Below, piece by piece: positions 35,430 to 43,565 of a DNA stretch of 64,000 nt. The notes under the pieces are model-generated. The model saw only the letters and a list, made by a program, of their open reading frames with translations, had not been told where the DNA came from and searched no databases. Numbering within the stretch: the stretch's first letter is position 1; every line of letters begins with the position of its first letter. The translations under genes were made by a program, and so were the position numbers. Source of the stretch: Methylotenera_A sp040387035 (GTDB lineage: Bacteria > Pseudomonadota > Gammaproteobacteria > Burkholderiales > Methylophilaceae); the NCBI GenBank assembly GCA_040387035.1, contig JAZKEN010000003.1, positions 40,138 to 104,137 of the forward strand, given 5' to 3'.

Positions 35430-36095
35430 ATGACTGATCAGCCCATAGAAATAGCCAGCAAACAAACAGCCAATGCCAGCGTAATTTGGATGCATGGCCT
35501 GGGTGCAGATGGCAACGATTTCGTACCCGTGGTGGAAATGCTGGATTTACCCCATGTGCGCTTTATTTTGCCGCATGCGCCCTACCGTAATATCACGCGT
35601 AATAATGGCTATGAAATGCGCGCCTGGTACGATATTTATGGCTTAACGCCGATTAGCCGTGAAGATGCGGCCGGTATACGCGCAAGCCAGGCTGAAATTG
35701 ATGCCTTGATCGCACAAGAAATAAACCGTGGCATCGCGGCAGACCGCATTGTTTTGGCTGGTTTTTCGCAAGGCGGCGCCATTGCCTTGCATACGGCACT
35801 GCGTTATCCACAGCCATTGGCAGGCGTTCTGGCGCTTTCAACCTATCTGCCATTAAAAAATGATTTAGCGGCTGAAAAATCGCCGGCGAACCAGCAGCTT
35901 CCCATTTTTATGGCGCATGGCGTAGATGACGACATCATCACCATGGAAACCTGCAAAGCTTCTTTAGCGGTTTTACAAGCGCAATCTTACCGCGTAGATT
36001 GGCATGAATACCCAATGGCGCACTCAGTTTGCATGCCTGAAATTGCCGATATCCAGCGATTCCTCAGCCAGGTTTTAAATGAATCGGCTATTTAG
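35430..36095 (+). CDS. Alpha/beta-hydrolase carboxylesterase (phospholipase/carboxylesterase family)
   Basis: 221 residues. Catalytic triad visible: Ser in GFSQGG (about residue 114), Asp in HGVDDDII and His in MAHSV. The start IWMHGLGADGNDFVPV carries the oxyanion-hole HGLG. This is the EstB/YpfH group of small cytosolic esterases related to acyl-protein thioesterase; natural substrate unknown. AGGA lies 17 bases before ATG 35430, so translation initiation may be weak. Monocistronic, divergent from the cyclase gene. Confidence 0.9.
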   Translation: MTDQPIEIASKQTANASVIWMHGLGADGNDFVPVVEMLDLPHVRFILPHAPYRNITRNNGYEMRAWYDIYGLTPISREDAAGIRASQAEIDALIAQEINRGIAADRIVLAGFSQGGAIALHTALRYPQPLAGVLALSTYLPLKNDLAAEKSPANQQLPIFMAHGVDDDIITMETCKASLAVLQAQSYRVDWHEYPMAHSVCMPEIADIQRFLSQVLNESAI

Positions 36096-36221
36096 TGATT
36101 TTTTACAGAATAAACTGTGAATAAACCAGGAATTAATCCGCAACAATGAATAGTTTTGTTAAAATCTGTTAATAAATTTTTAGCCTCAGGGCCTAAATCG
36201 TAACTTATTGATCATTATAAA

Positions 36222-36515
36222 ATGACAGCATCGACAAAAACACTAGCCGCAAAAACGCAATCTAACACCACAGAAGCAGCCAACACTAGCGTTAGCTTTG
36301 AACAAGCCGTGGTGGAGCTGGAGGCGATTGTGCAGCAAATGGAGTTGGGCAATCTGGCATTGGATGAATCGTTTAACGCCTACAAACGCGGGGCCGAATT
36401 ACTGCAAACATGCCAAACATCTTTAAGCAATGTAGAGCAACAAGTGCGCATTTTGACAGAGGCTAGTAAATTAGCGCCATTTAACGCTGATAACGCGCCC
36501 ATCAACGCCCAATAA
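36222..36515 (+). CDS. xseB: Exodeoxyribonuclease VII small subunit
   Basis: 97 residues. The core SFEQAVVELEAIVQQMELGNLALDESFNAYKRG (quoted in parts: FEQAVVELEAIVQQME and LALDESFNAYKRGAELL) is the XseB coiled-coil domain; the N-terminal 25 residues are Ala/Thr-rich and variable. With XseA it degrades single-stranded DNA. It heads xseB-ispA-dxs, the usual proteobacterial order, with ispA 17 bases downstream. Confidence 0.94.
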   Translation: MTASTKTLAAKTQSNTTEAANTSVSFEQAVVELEAIVQQMELGNLALDESFNAYKRGAELLQTCQTSLSNVEQQVRILTEASKLAPFNADNAPINAQ

Positions 36516-36532
36516 ATCCAATGGCCAACTGA

Positions 36533-37447
36533 ATGACAGAACTTAATCTAGATCAAAAAGAAACATTCAATATATGGGCAGCTAGCCTGCAGGCGCGCGT
36601 GGAAGATGTATTAGGCACGCACATGCCGAGCGCAGAAACCATCCCAACCCGATTGCACGAAGCGATGCGCTACTCTACTTTGGGTGGCGGCAAACGTGTG
36701 CGCGCATTACTGGCTTACGCTGCCGGCGAATTTTGCGGCGCAAAACTGTCTGCCATCGATTTGCCCGCCGCCTCGGTTGAATTGATACACGCGTTTTCAT
36801 TGGTACATGACGATATGCCTTGCATGGATGACGATGACCTGCGTCGTGGCAAACCGTCTACCCATAAAAAATACGGCGATGCAATGGCATTGCTGGTGGG
36901 CGATGCCCTGCAAAGTTTGGCATTTCAATTTATTTCACAAGACAAACTGCTTAAAAACGCCACGCAAAAATTGCAAATGCTGCATATTTTGGCATTGGCC
37001 AGCGGCTCACGCGGCATGGCGGGTGGGCAAGCCATTGATTTAGATAGCATTGGCATACCGCTCACGCGTGAAGAACTAGAGCATATGCATATCCATAAAA
37101 CAGGTGCGCTGATTCGTGCCGCGGCTTTATTGGGTGCATACAGCGCAGAATCACCTGCAGAAGACAAATTAAAAGCTATTGACCATTTTGCGAAATCGAT
37201 TGGCTTGGCTTTTCAAGTGGTCGATGACATTTTAGACGCAGAGGCAGACACCCAAACATTAGGCAAAACCGCAGGTAAAGATGCGCGCTTCAATAAATCC
37301 ACCTATGTAACGATATTAGGTTTATCAGCGGCCAAGCAGTTGGCTACAGAGTTGCATGCTAATGCAATGGCGGCTTTATCCTACTATGGTCGTGAGGCCG
37401 ATTTATTACGCCAGCTGGCTAATTTCATCACACACCGTAGCTTTTAG
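36533..37447 (+). CDS. ispA: Farnesyl diphosphate synthase
   Basis: Condenses IPP with DMAPP and GPP to make farnesyl diphosphate for ubiquinone and undecaprenyl lipids. 304 residues. The first Asp-rich motif DDMPCMDDDDLRRGKPSTH and the second DDILDAEADTQTLGKTAGKD are intact, with GGKRVRALLAY before and the KSTYVTILG tail after. Lies between xseB and dxs, 12 bases before dxs. Cytosolic. Confidence 0.96.
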   Translation: MTELNLDQKETFNIWAASLQARVEDVLGTHMPSAETIPTRLHEAMRYSTLGGGKRVRALLAYAAGEFCGAKLSAIDLPAASVELIHAFSLVHDDMPCMDDDDLRRGKPSTHKKYGDAMALLVGDALQSLAFQFISQDKLLKNATQKLQMLHILALASGSRGMAGGQAIDLDSIGIPLTREELEHMHIHKTGALIRAAALLGAYSAESPAEDKLKAIDHFAKSIGLAFQVVDDILDAEADTQTLGKTAGKDARFNKSTYVTILGLSAAKQLATELHANAMAALSYYGREADLLRQLANFITHRSF

Positions 37448-37459
37448 CCGTAGCCCCGC

Positions 37460-39325
37460 ATGTTTAATTTGTTAGATTCGATTCAGTCTCCTGAAGACCT
37501 GCGCAAGCTTAGCCGAGACGAACTGGCCGCTTTGGCGGTTCAATTACGCACATTTCTGGTTGAAAGCGTTGCTAAAACGGGTGGTCATCTAGCGTCTAAT
37601 CTAGGCGTGGTAGAACTCACCATCGCCTTACACTACGTATTCAATACGCCGGATGACCGCTTGGTGTGGGATGTTGGCCATCAAACCTATCCACACAAAA
37701 TACTCACGGGGCGCCGTGAAGCAATGGCGAACCTGCGCAAGCCAGACGGTATAGCTGGTTTTCCGCGCCGGTCTGAAAGCTTATACGACACCTTTGGTAC
37801 TGGCCACTCTAGCACCTCAATCTCAGCCGCATTAGGCATGGCAATCGCAGCGCGGCAAGCTGGCCTGGATCGCCGCTGTGTAGCGATTATCGGCGATGGT
37901 GCCATGACAGCGGGCATGGCGTTTGAGGCGCTCAATAATGCCGGCGATATGGATGCTAACTTGTTGGTTATTTTAAATGACAACGACATGAGCATTTCTA
38001 ACAATGTGGGCGCGCTCAATAATTATCTGGCACGCCTGTTGTCAGGTCGTTTTTACGACACCGTGCGCCGCAGCGGCAAAAAAGTATTGGATGTAATGCC
38101 CAATGTGAAAGAATTTGCCAAACGTGCCGAAGAACATGCCAAAGGCATGGTCACGCCAGGCACGCTGTTTGAAGAGTTTGGTTTTAACTATATTGGCCCT
38201 ATTGATGGTCATGATATGCCGGTATTGCTGGATACCTTAACCAATATTCGCGAACTAAAAGGCATGCAGTTTCTGCATATCGTCACACAAAAAGGCAAAG
38301 GCTTTGAACCAGCCGAAGATGACCCGAATAAATACCATGGCGTAAGCAAGTTTGACCCCTGCAATGGCGTTTCAACCAGCACTTCCCATGCAAAAACTTA
38401 TACACAGGTTTTTGGTGATTGGCTGGTGGATATGGCAGATAGCGATAGCCAACTGGTCGCGATTACGCCTGCCATGTGCGATGGTAGCGGCTTAAACGCT
38501 TTTGCCGAAAAATATCCCAAACGTTATTTTGACGTGGGCATTGCAGAGCAGCATGCGCTAACCTTTGCGGCAGGCTTGGCCTGTGATGGGCTTAAGCCTG
38601 TAGTCGCCATTTACAGCACGTTTTTGCAACGCGCTTATGACCAGCTGATCCATGATATTGCCATACAAAATTTAAATGTACTGTTTGCAATTGACCGCGC
38701 CGGCTTGGTCGGTGCAGACGGGCCAACGCATGCCGGCACATTTGATTTAAGCTTTTTGCGCTGCATCCCCAATATCATCATTATGGCGCCCAGCGATGAG
38801 AACGAATGCCGCCAGATGCTTACAACCGGCTACCAATATAATGGTGTAGCGGCCGTACGCTATCCGCGCGGCGCGGGGCCGAATACCCCGATTGATGCGG
38901 CACTAAGCACTTTACCAATAGGCAAGGGTGAAATCGTGCGTGAATCAAGTATCCAAACAAATAAAAAAGTGGCCATCCTAAGTTTTGGCAGTATGTTAAA
39001 TGCCAGCTTGCAAGCCGCAGAGACTTTAGATGCAACTGTTGCCAATATGCGTTTTGTGAAGCCGCTGGACACTGCACTGATTGAACAATTAGCAAGCCGT
39101 CACGACTTAATCGTGACCGTAGAAGAAAATGCCCTGATGGGCGGCGCAGGAGCGGCAGTGCTAGAAGCCATGCAGGCACTTAACTTAACGAATCCCACAT
39201 TATGTTTGGGCCTGCCAGACATTTTTATTGAGCACGGCGTGCATGAAACCATGTTGGCGCAGTGCGGTTTGGACGCGTCAGGCATTATTAATGCTATTCA
39301 ATTGAAACTAAATATTAATAATTAA
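37460..39325 (+). CDS. dxs: 1-deoxy-D-xylulose-5-phosphate synthase
   Basis: First enzyme of the MEP isoprenoid pathway: pyruvate plus glyceraldehyde-3-phosphate to DXP, using ThDP. 621 residues. N-terminal GGHLASNLGVVELTIALHYV, VWDVGHQTYPHKILTGR, the ThDP motif GDGAMTAGMAFEALNNAGD...LNDNDMSIS, and the transketolase-type FDVGIAEQHALTFAAGLA with catalytic Glu. End of the xseB-ispA-dxs operon. Confidence 0.97.
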   Translation: MFNLLDSIQSPEDLRKLSRDELAALAVQLRTFLVESVAKTGGHLASNLGVVELTIALHYVFNTPDDRLVWDVGHQTYPHKILTGRREAMANLRKPDGIAGFPRRSESLYDTFGTGHSSTSISAALGMAIAARQAGLDRRCVAIIGDGAMTAGMAFEALNNAGDMDANLLVILNDNDMSISNNVGALNNYLARLLSGRFYDTVRRSGKKVLDVMPNVKEFAKRAEEHAKGMVTPGTLFEEFGFNYIGPIDGHDMPVLLDTLTNIRELKGMQFLHIVTQKGKGFEPAEDDPNKYHGVSKFDPCNGVSTSTSHAKTYTQVFGDWLVDMADSDSQLVAITPAMCDGSGLNAFAEKYPKRYFDVGIAEQHALTFAAGLACDGLKPVVAIYSTFLQRAYDQLIHDIAIQNLNVLFAIDRAGLVGADGPTHAGTFDLSFLRCIPNIIIMAPSDENECRQMLTTGYQYNGVAAVRYPRGAGPNTPIDAALSTLPIGKGEIVRESSIQTNKKVAILSFGSMLNASLQAAETLDATVANMRFVKPLDTALIEQLASRHDLIVTVEENALMGGAGAAVLEAMQALNLTNPTLCLGLPDIFIEHGVHETMLAQCGLDASGIINAIQLKLNINN

Positions 39326-39394
39326 GCCTTACTCCATATTGGGGCTATTGATTTAATTAAATTTAACCTCAATATTAAATCTACTATTAAAATA

Positions 39395-39498
39395 GTTTAC
39401 TCATTTGCGCAAGCGAGTAAACTTAATGTTAAATGGATATTCAATACAAGCCTGAGAACTACGTAGTTTGAGGCTTATGTTAGCTCTGATTTAACATT
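39395..39498 (+). promoter_or_regulatory. Nested inverted repeats in the folE2 leader
   Basis: Three perfect inverted repeats fill this stretch. GTTTACTC (39395-39402) pairs with GAGTAAAC (39415-39422). AATGTTAAAT (39425-39434) pairs with ATTTAACATT (39489-39498) and encloses AAGCCT (39448-39453) pairing with AGGCTT (39471-39476), whose loop holds the palindrome AACTACGTAGTT. The first could be an operator or part of a promoter; the nested pair would fold in RNA just 28 bases before the folE2 ATG. No known riboswitch class was recognised. Confidence 0.55.
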
Positions 39499-39525
39499 GC
39501 GCCAATTTCGAGTGAGCACCTAACA

Positions 39526-40347
39526 ATGAATTTACCTTTACCAGACGTTGCCAGTACCATCATTGAAGATACGCAAAATTTGCATGATGTGCGTCATCTG
39601 GATATCAACAAAGTTGGTATCAAATCGATTCGCCACCCTGTGGTGGTGAAAGACAAAAGCGGCGGCGAACAAAGCACTGTAGCGGTGTTTGATATGTATG
39701 TGTTTTTGCCGCACAACTTTAAAGGCACGCATATGTCACGCTTTGTTGAAATTCTCAACACCAACGAGCATGCCATTTCAATTGAGTCATTTGAGTCTAT
39801 TTTGCGCGAAATGGTCAAGCGTTTAGAAGCGGATTCCGGCTACGTAGAAATGCGTTTTCCGTATTTTGTGAACAAATCTGCACCCATTTCTGGCGTTAAA
39901 AGCTTGCTGGATTACGATGTGACGTTTATTGGCGAAATCAAAAACGGCAAATTTGATATCACCATCAAAGTATTGGTGCCTGTAACCAGCCTTTGCCCCT
40001 GCAGCAAAAAAATATCCGATTACGGTGCGCATAACCAGCGTAGCCACGTCACGGTAACGGCGCTGATTAACGACTTTATCTGGATTGAAGACATTATCAG
40101 CCTGGTCGAAAAACAAGCGTCTTGTGAACTATATGGTTTGCTAAAACGCCCGGATGAAAAATTTGTCACCGAGCGCGCTTACGATAACCCGAAATTTGTT
40201 GAAGATATGGTGCGCGACGTTGCCACGCAATTAAACAATGAAAAGCGCATTGATAAATTTACCGTTGAGTCAGAAAACTTTGAAAGTATTCACAACCACA
40301 GTGCCTATGCCCTGATTGAGAATGACAAAAGAGTTCATCCACTTTAA
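39526..40347 (+). CDS. folE2: GTP cyclohydrolase type IB (FolE2)
   Basis: Opens GTP to 7,8-dihydroneopterin triphosphate for folate and pterin synthesis. 273 residues. FolE2 hallmarks: VFDMYVFLPHNFKGTHMSRF and the catalytic Cys in VTSLCPCSKKISDYGAHNQRS, with Glu in ESFESI. FolE2 accepts several divalent metals and often replaces the zinc-dependent FolE when zinc is scarce. Monocistronic, with a structured leader and a terminator after the stop. Confidence 0.95.
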   Translation: MNLPLPDVASTIIEDTQNLHDVRHLDINKVGIKSIRHPVVVKDKSGGEQSTVAVFDMYVFLPHNFKGTHMSRFVEILNTNEHAISIESFESILREMVKRLEADSGYVEMRFPYFVNKSAPISGVKSLLDYDVTFIGEIKNGKFDITIKVLVPVTSLCPCSKKISDYGAHNQRSHVTVTALINDFIWIEDIISLVEKQASCELYGLLKRPDEKFVTERAYDNPKFVEDMVRDVATQLNNEKRIDKFTVESENFESIHNHSAYALIENDKRVHPL

Positions 40348-40361
40348 AATCATCAAGCAAT

Positions 40362-40388
40362 AAAAAACGGGCTTTAGGCCCGTTTTTT
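40362..40388. terminator. Bidirectional terminator between folE2 and the protease gene
   Basis: AAAAAACGGGC / TTTAG / GCCCGTTTTTT; T-runs on both strands, between convergent genes. Confidence 0.9.
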
Positions 40389-40408
40389 ATTGTCAACTTC
40401 GCTTTGAG

Positions 40409-41059
40409 TCAGTACTTTTTAGTCAGCGTCATAATCGAATTATCGCGCTTCATATCCACACGATTCAATGCCGACATGCCTAATAATACATAGGGAGGAG
40501 AACCGCCTTCATGCACTACGGTATCAATATTATTGAGTATGATGGTGCCAATTTTTAGGGTATTTAGCTTTACCATGTACGCATTGACATCGCCGTTGGC
40601 AGTAGATACCGTGATTTTTTCACCTTTTTCGTAGTCGATTTTGGCAAATTTGGCATCGCCGCTATTCATCGAAACACTAGTCGCGCCGGTATCCACAACA
40701 TACTTCAGCGATGCGCCGTTAATAGTGAGATTGCCATAAAAATGTCCTTGACTGTCTGCGTACAGGTTCACCGGGTCATTATTGACCGGGCCGGCTGTGG
40801 CGGCTACTGATACCGCCTGCCCCATCTTAAGTACTTGTCGTTTACCTTCCACCATAAATGTAGCGGATTCGCTATCGGCAGAGATTAATTTCACGCCATT
40901 TTTAGTTTGACCGGCAGCAATACTTTGCGGAGCAGCACCGTTGATTGAAATCAGTGCTTTATTATTAAATAAGCCCACCACATTGATTTGCGTACCCGCC
41001 ACTGCCAGGGTTGCCATACTCATCATCAAAAAACTGATTAACATACTGTTTTTAATCAT
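40409..41059 (-). CDS. Secreted retropepsin-like aspartic protease (clan AA, TIGR02281-like)
   Basis: 216 residues with a signal peptide (MIKNSMLISFLMMSMATLAVAG). A small N-terminal beta domain (about 25-85) comes before a single retropepsin-like domain (about 105-216) with the catalytic YVVDTGATSVSMN and the ends LLGMSALNRVDM. One DTG motif means it would act as a dimer, like retroviral proteases. Periplasmic. Substrate unknown. It lies 18 bases after the MFS gene on the same strand and may share its transcript. Confidence 0.85.
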   Translation of the reverse strand: MIKNSMLISFLMMSMATLAVAGTQINVVGLFNNKALISINGAAPQSIAAGQTKNGVKLISADSESATFMVEGKRQVLKMGQAVSVAATAGPVNNDPVNLYADSQGHFYGNLTINGASLKYVVDTGATSVSMNSGDAKFAKIDYEKGEKITVSTANGDVNAYMVKLNTLKIGTIILNNIDTVVHEGGSPPYVLLGMSALNRVDMKRDNSIMTLTKKY

Positions 41060-41077
41060 ATAGTTCCTTCAAACTTT

Positions 41078-42247
41078 CTAGCCAAACATGCCTGCTTGCG
41101 CATGCGTTTTAGCCAATTTCAAACCTAATGCTATTACGATAAAACCCGCAAGCGGGAATAGCGCCGCCAATAAGAATGTATTCTCTCCACCCAAAAACTG
41201 CAAGCAATATCCGCCCGCAAGTCCACCGATGGTGCCACCTACACCGTACGCTACACTGTTGTAAATCGCCTGGCCTTTTGCTTGGTGGCGGCCATTAAAA
41301 AATTGCGTGATGACCTCAACCGAAGCCGCATGAAAGCTGCCGAATGTCGCAGCATGCAAGCTTTGCGCAATAATCAATAACACCAGGTTATCTACTGCAA
41401 CGCCTATCATGCTGAATCGGATTACCGCCAGTACAAGACTCACCAGCATTATATTTTTTAAGCTGAAGCGCTGCATTAATTTGGGCATCAGCATAAAGAT
41501 GGCGATCTCACAAATCACGCCAACAGACCACAGCAAACCAATCATGCCTTTGCTGTAACCATGCTCGGCCAGATAAATCGAATAAAAATTGTAGAGCACG
41601 CCATGCGCGGTCACCATCAATGAGCAGCCAAGCAGCAAGGCAATCACCGCTGGCTGTTTGATGATCTGCCAGATTGAAAACGAGTCTTGCGCATGCGGCG
41701 CAATAATGGCCTCAGGCAATTTAAAAGTAAGCGCAAATAGCAAGATTTGCACCCCTAGCAAAAACCACAGCAGGCTTTTAATGCCAAATGCATCTATTAA
41801 AAAGCCTAGGATAACGGCCGCCACAATAAAACCCAGCGAACCCCACATACGGATACGGCTGTAATGCCCGTTGGTGGTCGCCAGATGCGCCAGGGTGAGC
41901 GACTCCGAAAGCGGCAAAGTAGAACTGGTAAATAGGCTCAGCGACGCCATCACAAAAAACAGCCAAAAGAAGCTATGCGCCCAGAATACAGCTATAAATC
42001 CGCATAAGCCCAGGAATGCGGTGAGCTTAATCCAGGTGACGCGTTTACCGGTGTGATCAGCCAGCCAACCCCAAAAATTCGGCGCAAAGATACGGGTGAT
42101 CTGGAATAAAGACATCAGGATGCCGATATCAGCGGCTGAAAATTGCTCCGATTGCAGATACAAACCCCAATAAGGCACAAACGCGCCTACAAAGAAGTAG
42201 TAAATAAAATAGAAACGAGAAAGATTAGCGTGTAGACCGTGGCTCAA
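41078..42247 (-). CDS. MFS transporter (HcaT/LacY-like MFS_1 group)
   Basis: 389 residues, 12 predicted helices. N-terminal FYFIYYFFVGAFVPYWGLYL and the loop LMSLFQITRIFAPNFWGWLADHTGKR (first part and DHTGKR seen) carry the MFS loop 2-3 signature; a middle RIRMWGSLGFI matches the nucleoside/phenylpropionate permease-like branch. Substrate unknown. Start TTG 42247 is the only in-frame start that keeps helix 1; GAAGAAA lies upstream. No partner enzyme genes nearby. Confidence 0.87.
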   Translation of the reverse strand: MSHGLHANLSRFYFIYYFFVGAFVPYWGLYLQSEQFSAADIGILMSLFQITRIFAPNFWGWLADHTGKRVTWIKLTAFLGLCGFIAVFWAHSFFWLFFVMASLSLFTSSTLPLSESLTLAHLATTNGHYSRIRMWGSLGFIVAAVILGFLIDAFGIKSLLWFLLGVQILLFALTFKLPEAIIAPHAQDSFSIWQIIKQPAVIALLLGCSLMVTAHGVLYNFYSIYLAEHGYSKGMIGLLWSVGVICEIAIFMLMPKLMQRFSLKNIMLVSLVLAVIRFSMIGVAVDNLVLLIIAQSLHAATFGSFHAASVEVITQFFNGRHQAKGQAIYNSVAYGVGGTIGGLAGGYCLQFLGGENTFLLAALFPLAGFIVIALGLKLAKTHAQAGMFG

Positions 42248-42293
42248 AATTTAAATTTTCTTCACAACTAAAATTGATCAAACCGCTAAGTCT

Positions 42294-42379
42294 GTCATTC
42301 CCGCGCTGGCGGCAATGCAGTGCTGAGGTTTAATTTGCATCCTGATTCAAAATGGATTCCCGCTTGCGCGGGAATGACG
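42294..42379. repeat. Paired inverted-repeat element, copy 4
   Basis: Left unit from 42294 (GTCATTCCCGCGCTGGCGG, then degenerate CAATGCAG in place of GAATCCAG) and right unit 42353-42379 (TGGATTCCCGCTTGCGCGGG then AATGACG). It lies in the gap between aroC and the MFS gene. The left unit has decayed more than the right. Confidence 0.76.
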
Positions 42380-42427
42380 AAAAGCAATAGCGTTGACCTT
42401 ATGGATATGGCCATGCTTTGAATATTG

Positions 42428-43516
42428 TTATTTGATTTTAGGCACAGTCGAAACCACATCTGCATTTTGCGCGCGATGGCGTAGTGCGTGATCCATCAAT
42501 GTTAGCGCCAGCATCGCTTCTGCAATCGGTGTGGCGCGCACACCCACGCACGGGTCATGGCGACCGGTGGTTTGCATGGTGACGGCATAGCCGTTTTTAT
42601 CAATGGAACGGCGCTCTTGCGGAATGCTGGAAGTCGGTTTTAAGGCAATATTGACGCGAATCTCCTGGCCTGTGGAAATGCCGCCCAAGATACCACCTGC
42701 ATGATTGGTGACAAAGCCCTGCGGTGTCATTTCATCTGAATGCACGCTACCGCGCTGGCTGATGGACGCAAAGCCTGCACCGATTTCAACTCCTTTTACT
42801 GCATTGATACTCATCATGGCATGCGCGATATCGGCATCCAGGCGGTCAAATACCGGCTCACCCCAGCCTACTGGCAAGCCTTCTGCCACTACGGTGATAC
42901 GTGCGCCGACTGAATCGCGTTCAGCACGGATTTTATCTAGATAAGCCTCTAACTGCGGCAAGACTTCAATATTCGGGGAGAAAAATGGGTTATCGTTGAC
43001 GCAGTCCCAGCTTTGAAACGGAATCGCAATCTCACCCAATTGGCTCATATAGCCGCGCACGGTTACGCCAAAGCGTTCCGATAACCATTTTTTGGCAATG
43101 GCACCGGCCGCCACACGCACCGCGGTTTCACGCGCACTGCTACGCCCACCGCCGCGATAATCGCGTACGCCATACTTCTGGCTGTAAGTGTAATCGGCAT
43201 GGCCCGGGCGGAAGGTGTCCATGATTTTGCTGTAATCCTGGCTGCGCTGGTCGGTATTGCGAATCAGCAAGCCAATCGGCGCACCGGTGGTTTTACCTTC
43301 AAACACGCCAGACAGAATCTCTACTGCATCCGCCTCCTGGCGTTGCGTGACATGGCGCGAGGTGCCCGGCTTGCGCCTGTCCAAATCAACCTGCAAATCT
43401 TCTGCGCATAAACTCAAGCCAGGGGGGCAGCCATCGACTACGCCGCCAATTGCCGCGCCATGCGATTCGCCAAAACTGGTTAAGGTAAAAAGAGTGCCAA
43501 ATGTGTTGCCAGACAT
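42428..43516 (-). CDS. aroC: Chorismate synthase
   Basis: Last shikimate step: EPSP to chorismate with reduced FMN. 362 residues from ATG 43516 (MSGNTFGTLFTLTSFGESHG); the frame to 43600 is an artefact. Typical blocks: GVVDGCPPGL, SRHVTQRQEADAVEILSGVFEG, HADYTYSQKYGVRDYRGGGR and the FMN-site segment RSSARETA followed by VRVAAGAIAKKWL. Divergent from the TPR protein gene with 49 bases between start codons. Confidence 0.97.
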   Translation of the reverse strand: MSGNTFGTLFTLTSFGESHGAAIGGVVDGCPPGLSLCAEDLQVDLDRRKPGTSRHVTQRQEADAVEILSGVFEGKTTGAPIGLLIRNTDQRSQDYSKIMDTFRPGHADYTYSQKYGVRDYRGGGRSSARETAVRVAAGAIAKKWLSERFGVTVRGYMSQLGEIAIPFQSWDCVNDNPFFSPNIEVLPQLEAYLDKIRAERDSVGARITVVAEGLPVGWGEPVFDRLDADIAHAMMSINAVKGVEIGAGFASISQRGSVHSDEMTPQGFVTNHAGGILGGISTGQEIRVNIALKPTSSIPQERRSIDKNGYAVTMQTTGRHDPCVGVRATPIAEAMLALTLMDHALRHRAQNADVVSTVPKIK

Positions 43517-43565
43517 AATGAATTCATCTAAATTGAATGTTATAACTATTTTAACATGTTTAACT

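Noticed and set aside
43257..43565. Upstream extension of the TPR protein over aroC
   Set aside because: The 103 extra codons are antisense to the aroC N terminus and have no TPR character; ATG 43566 is used.
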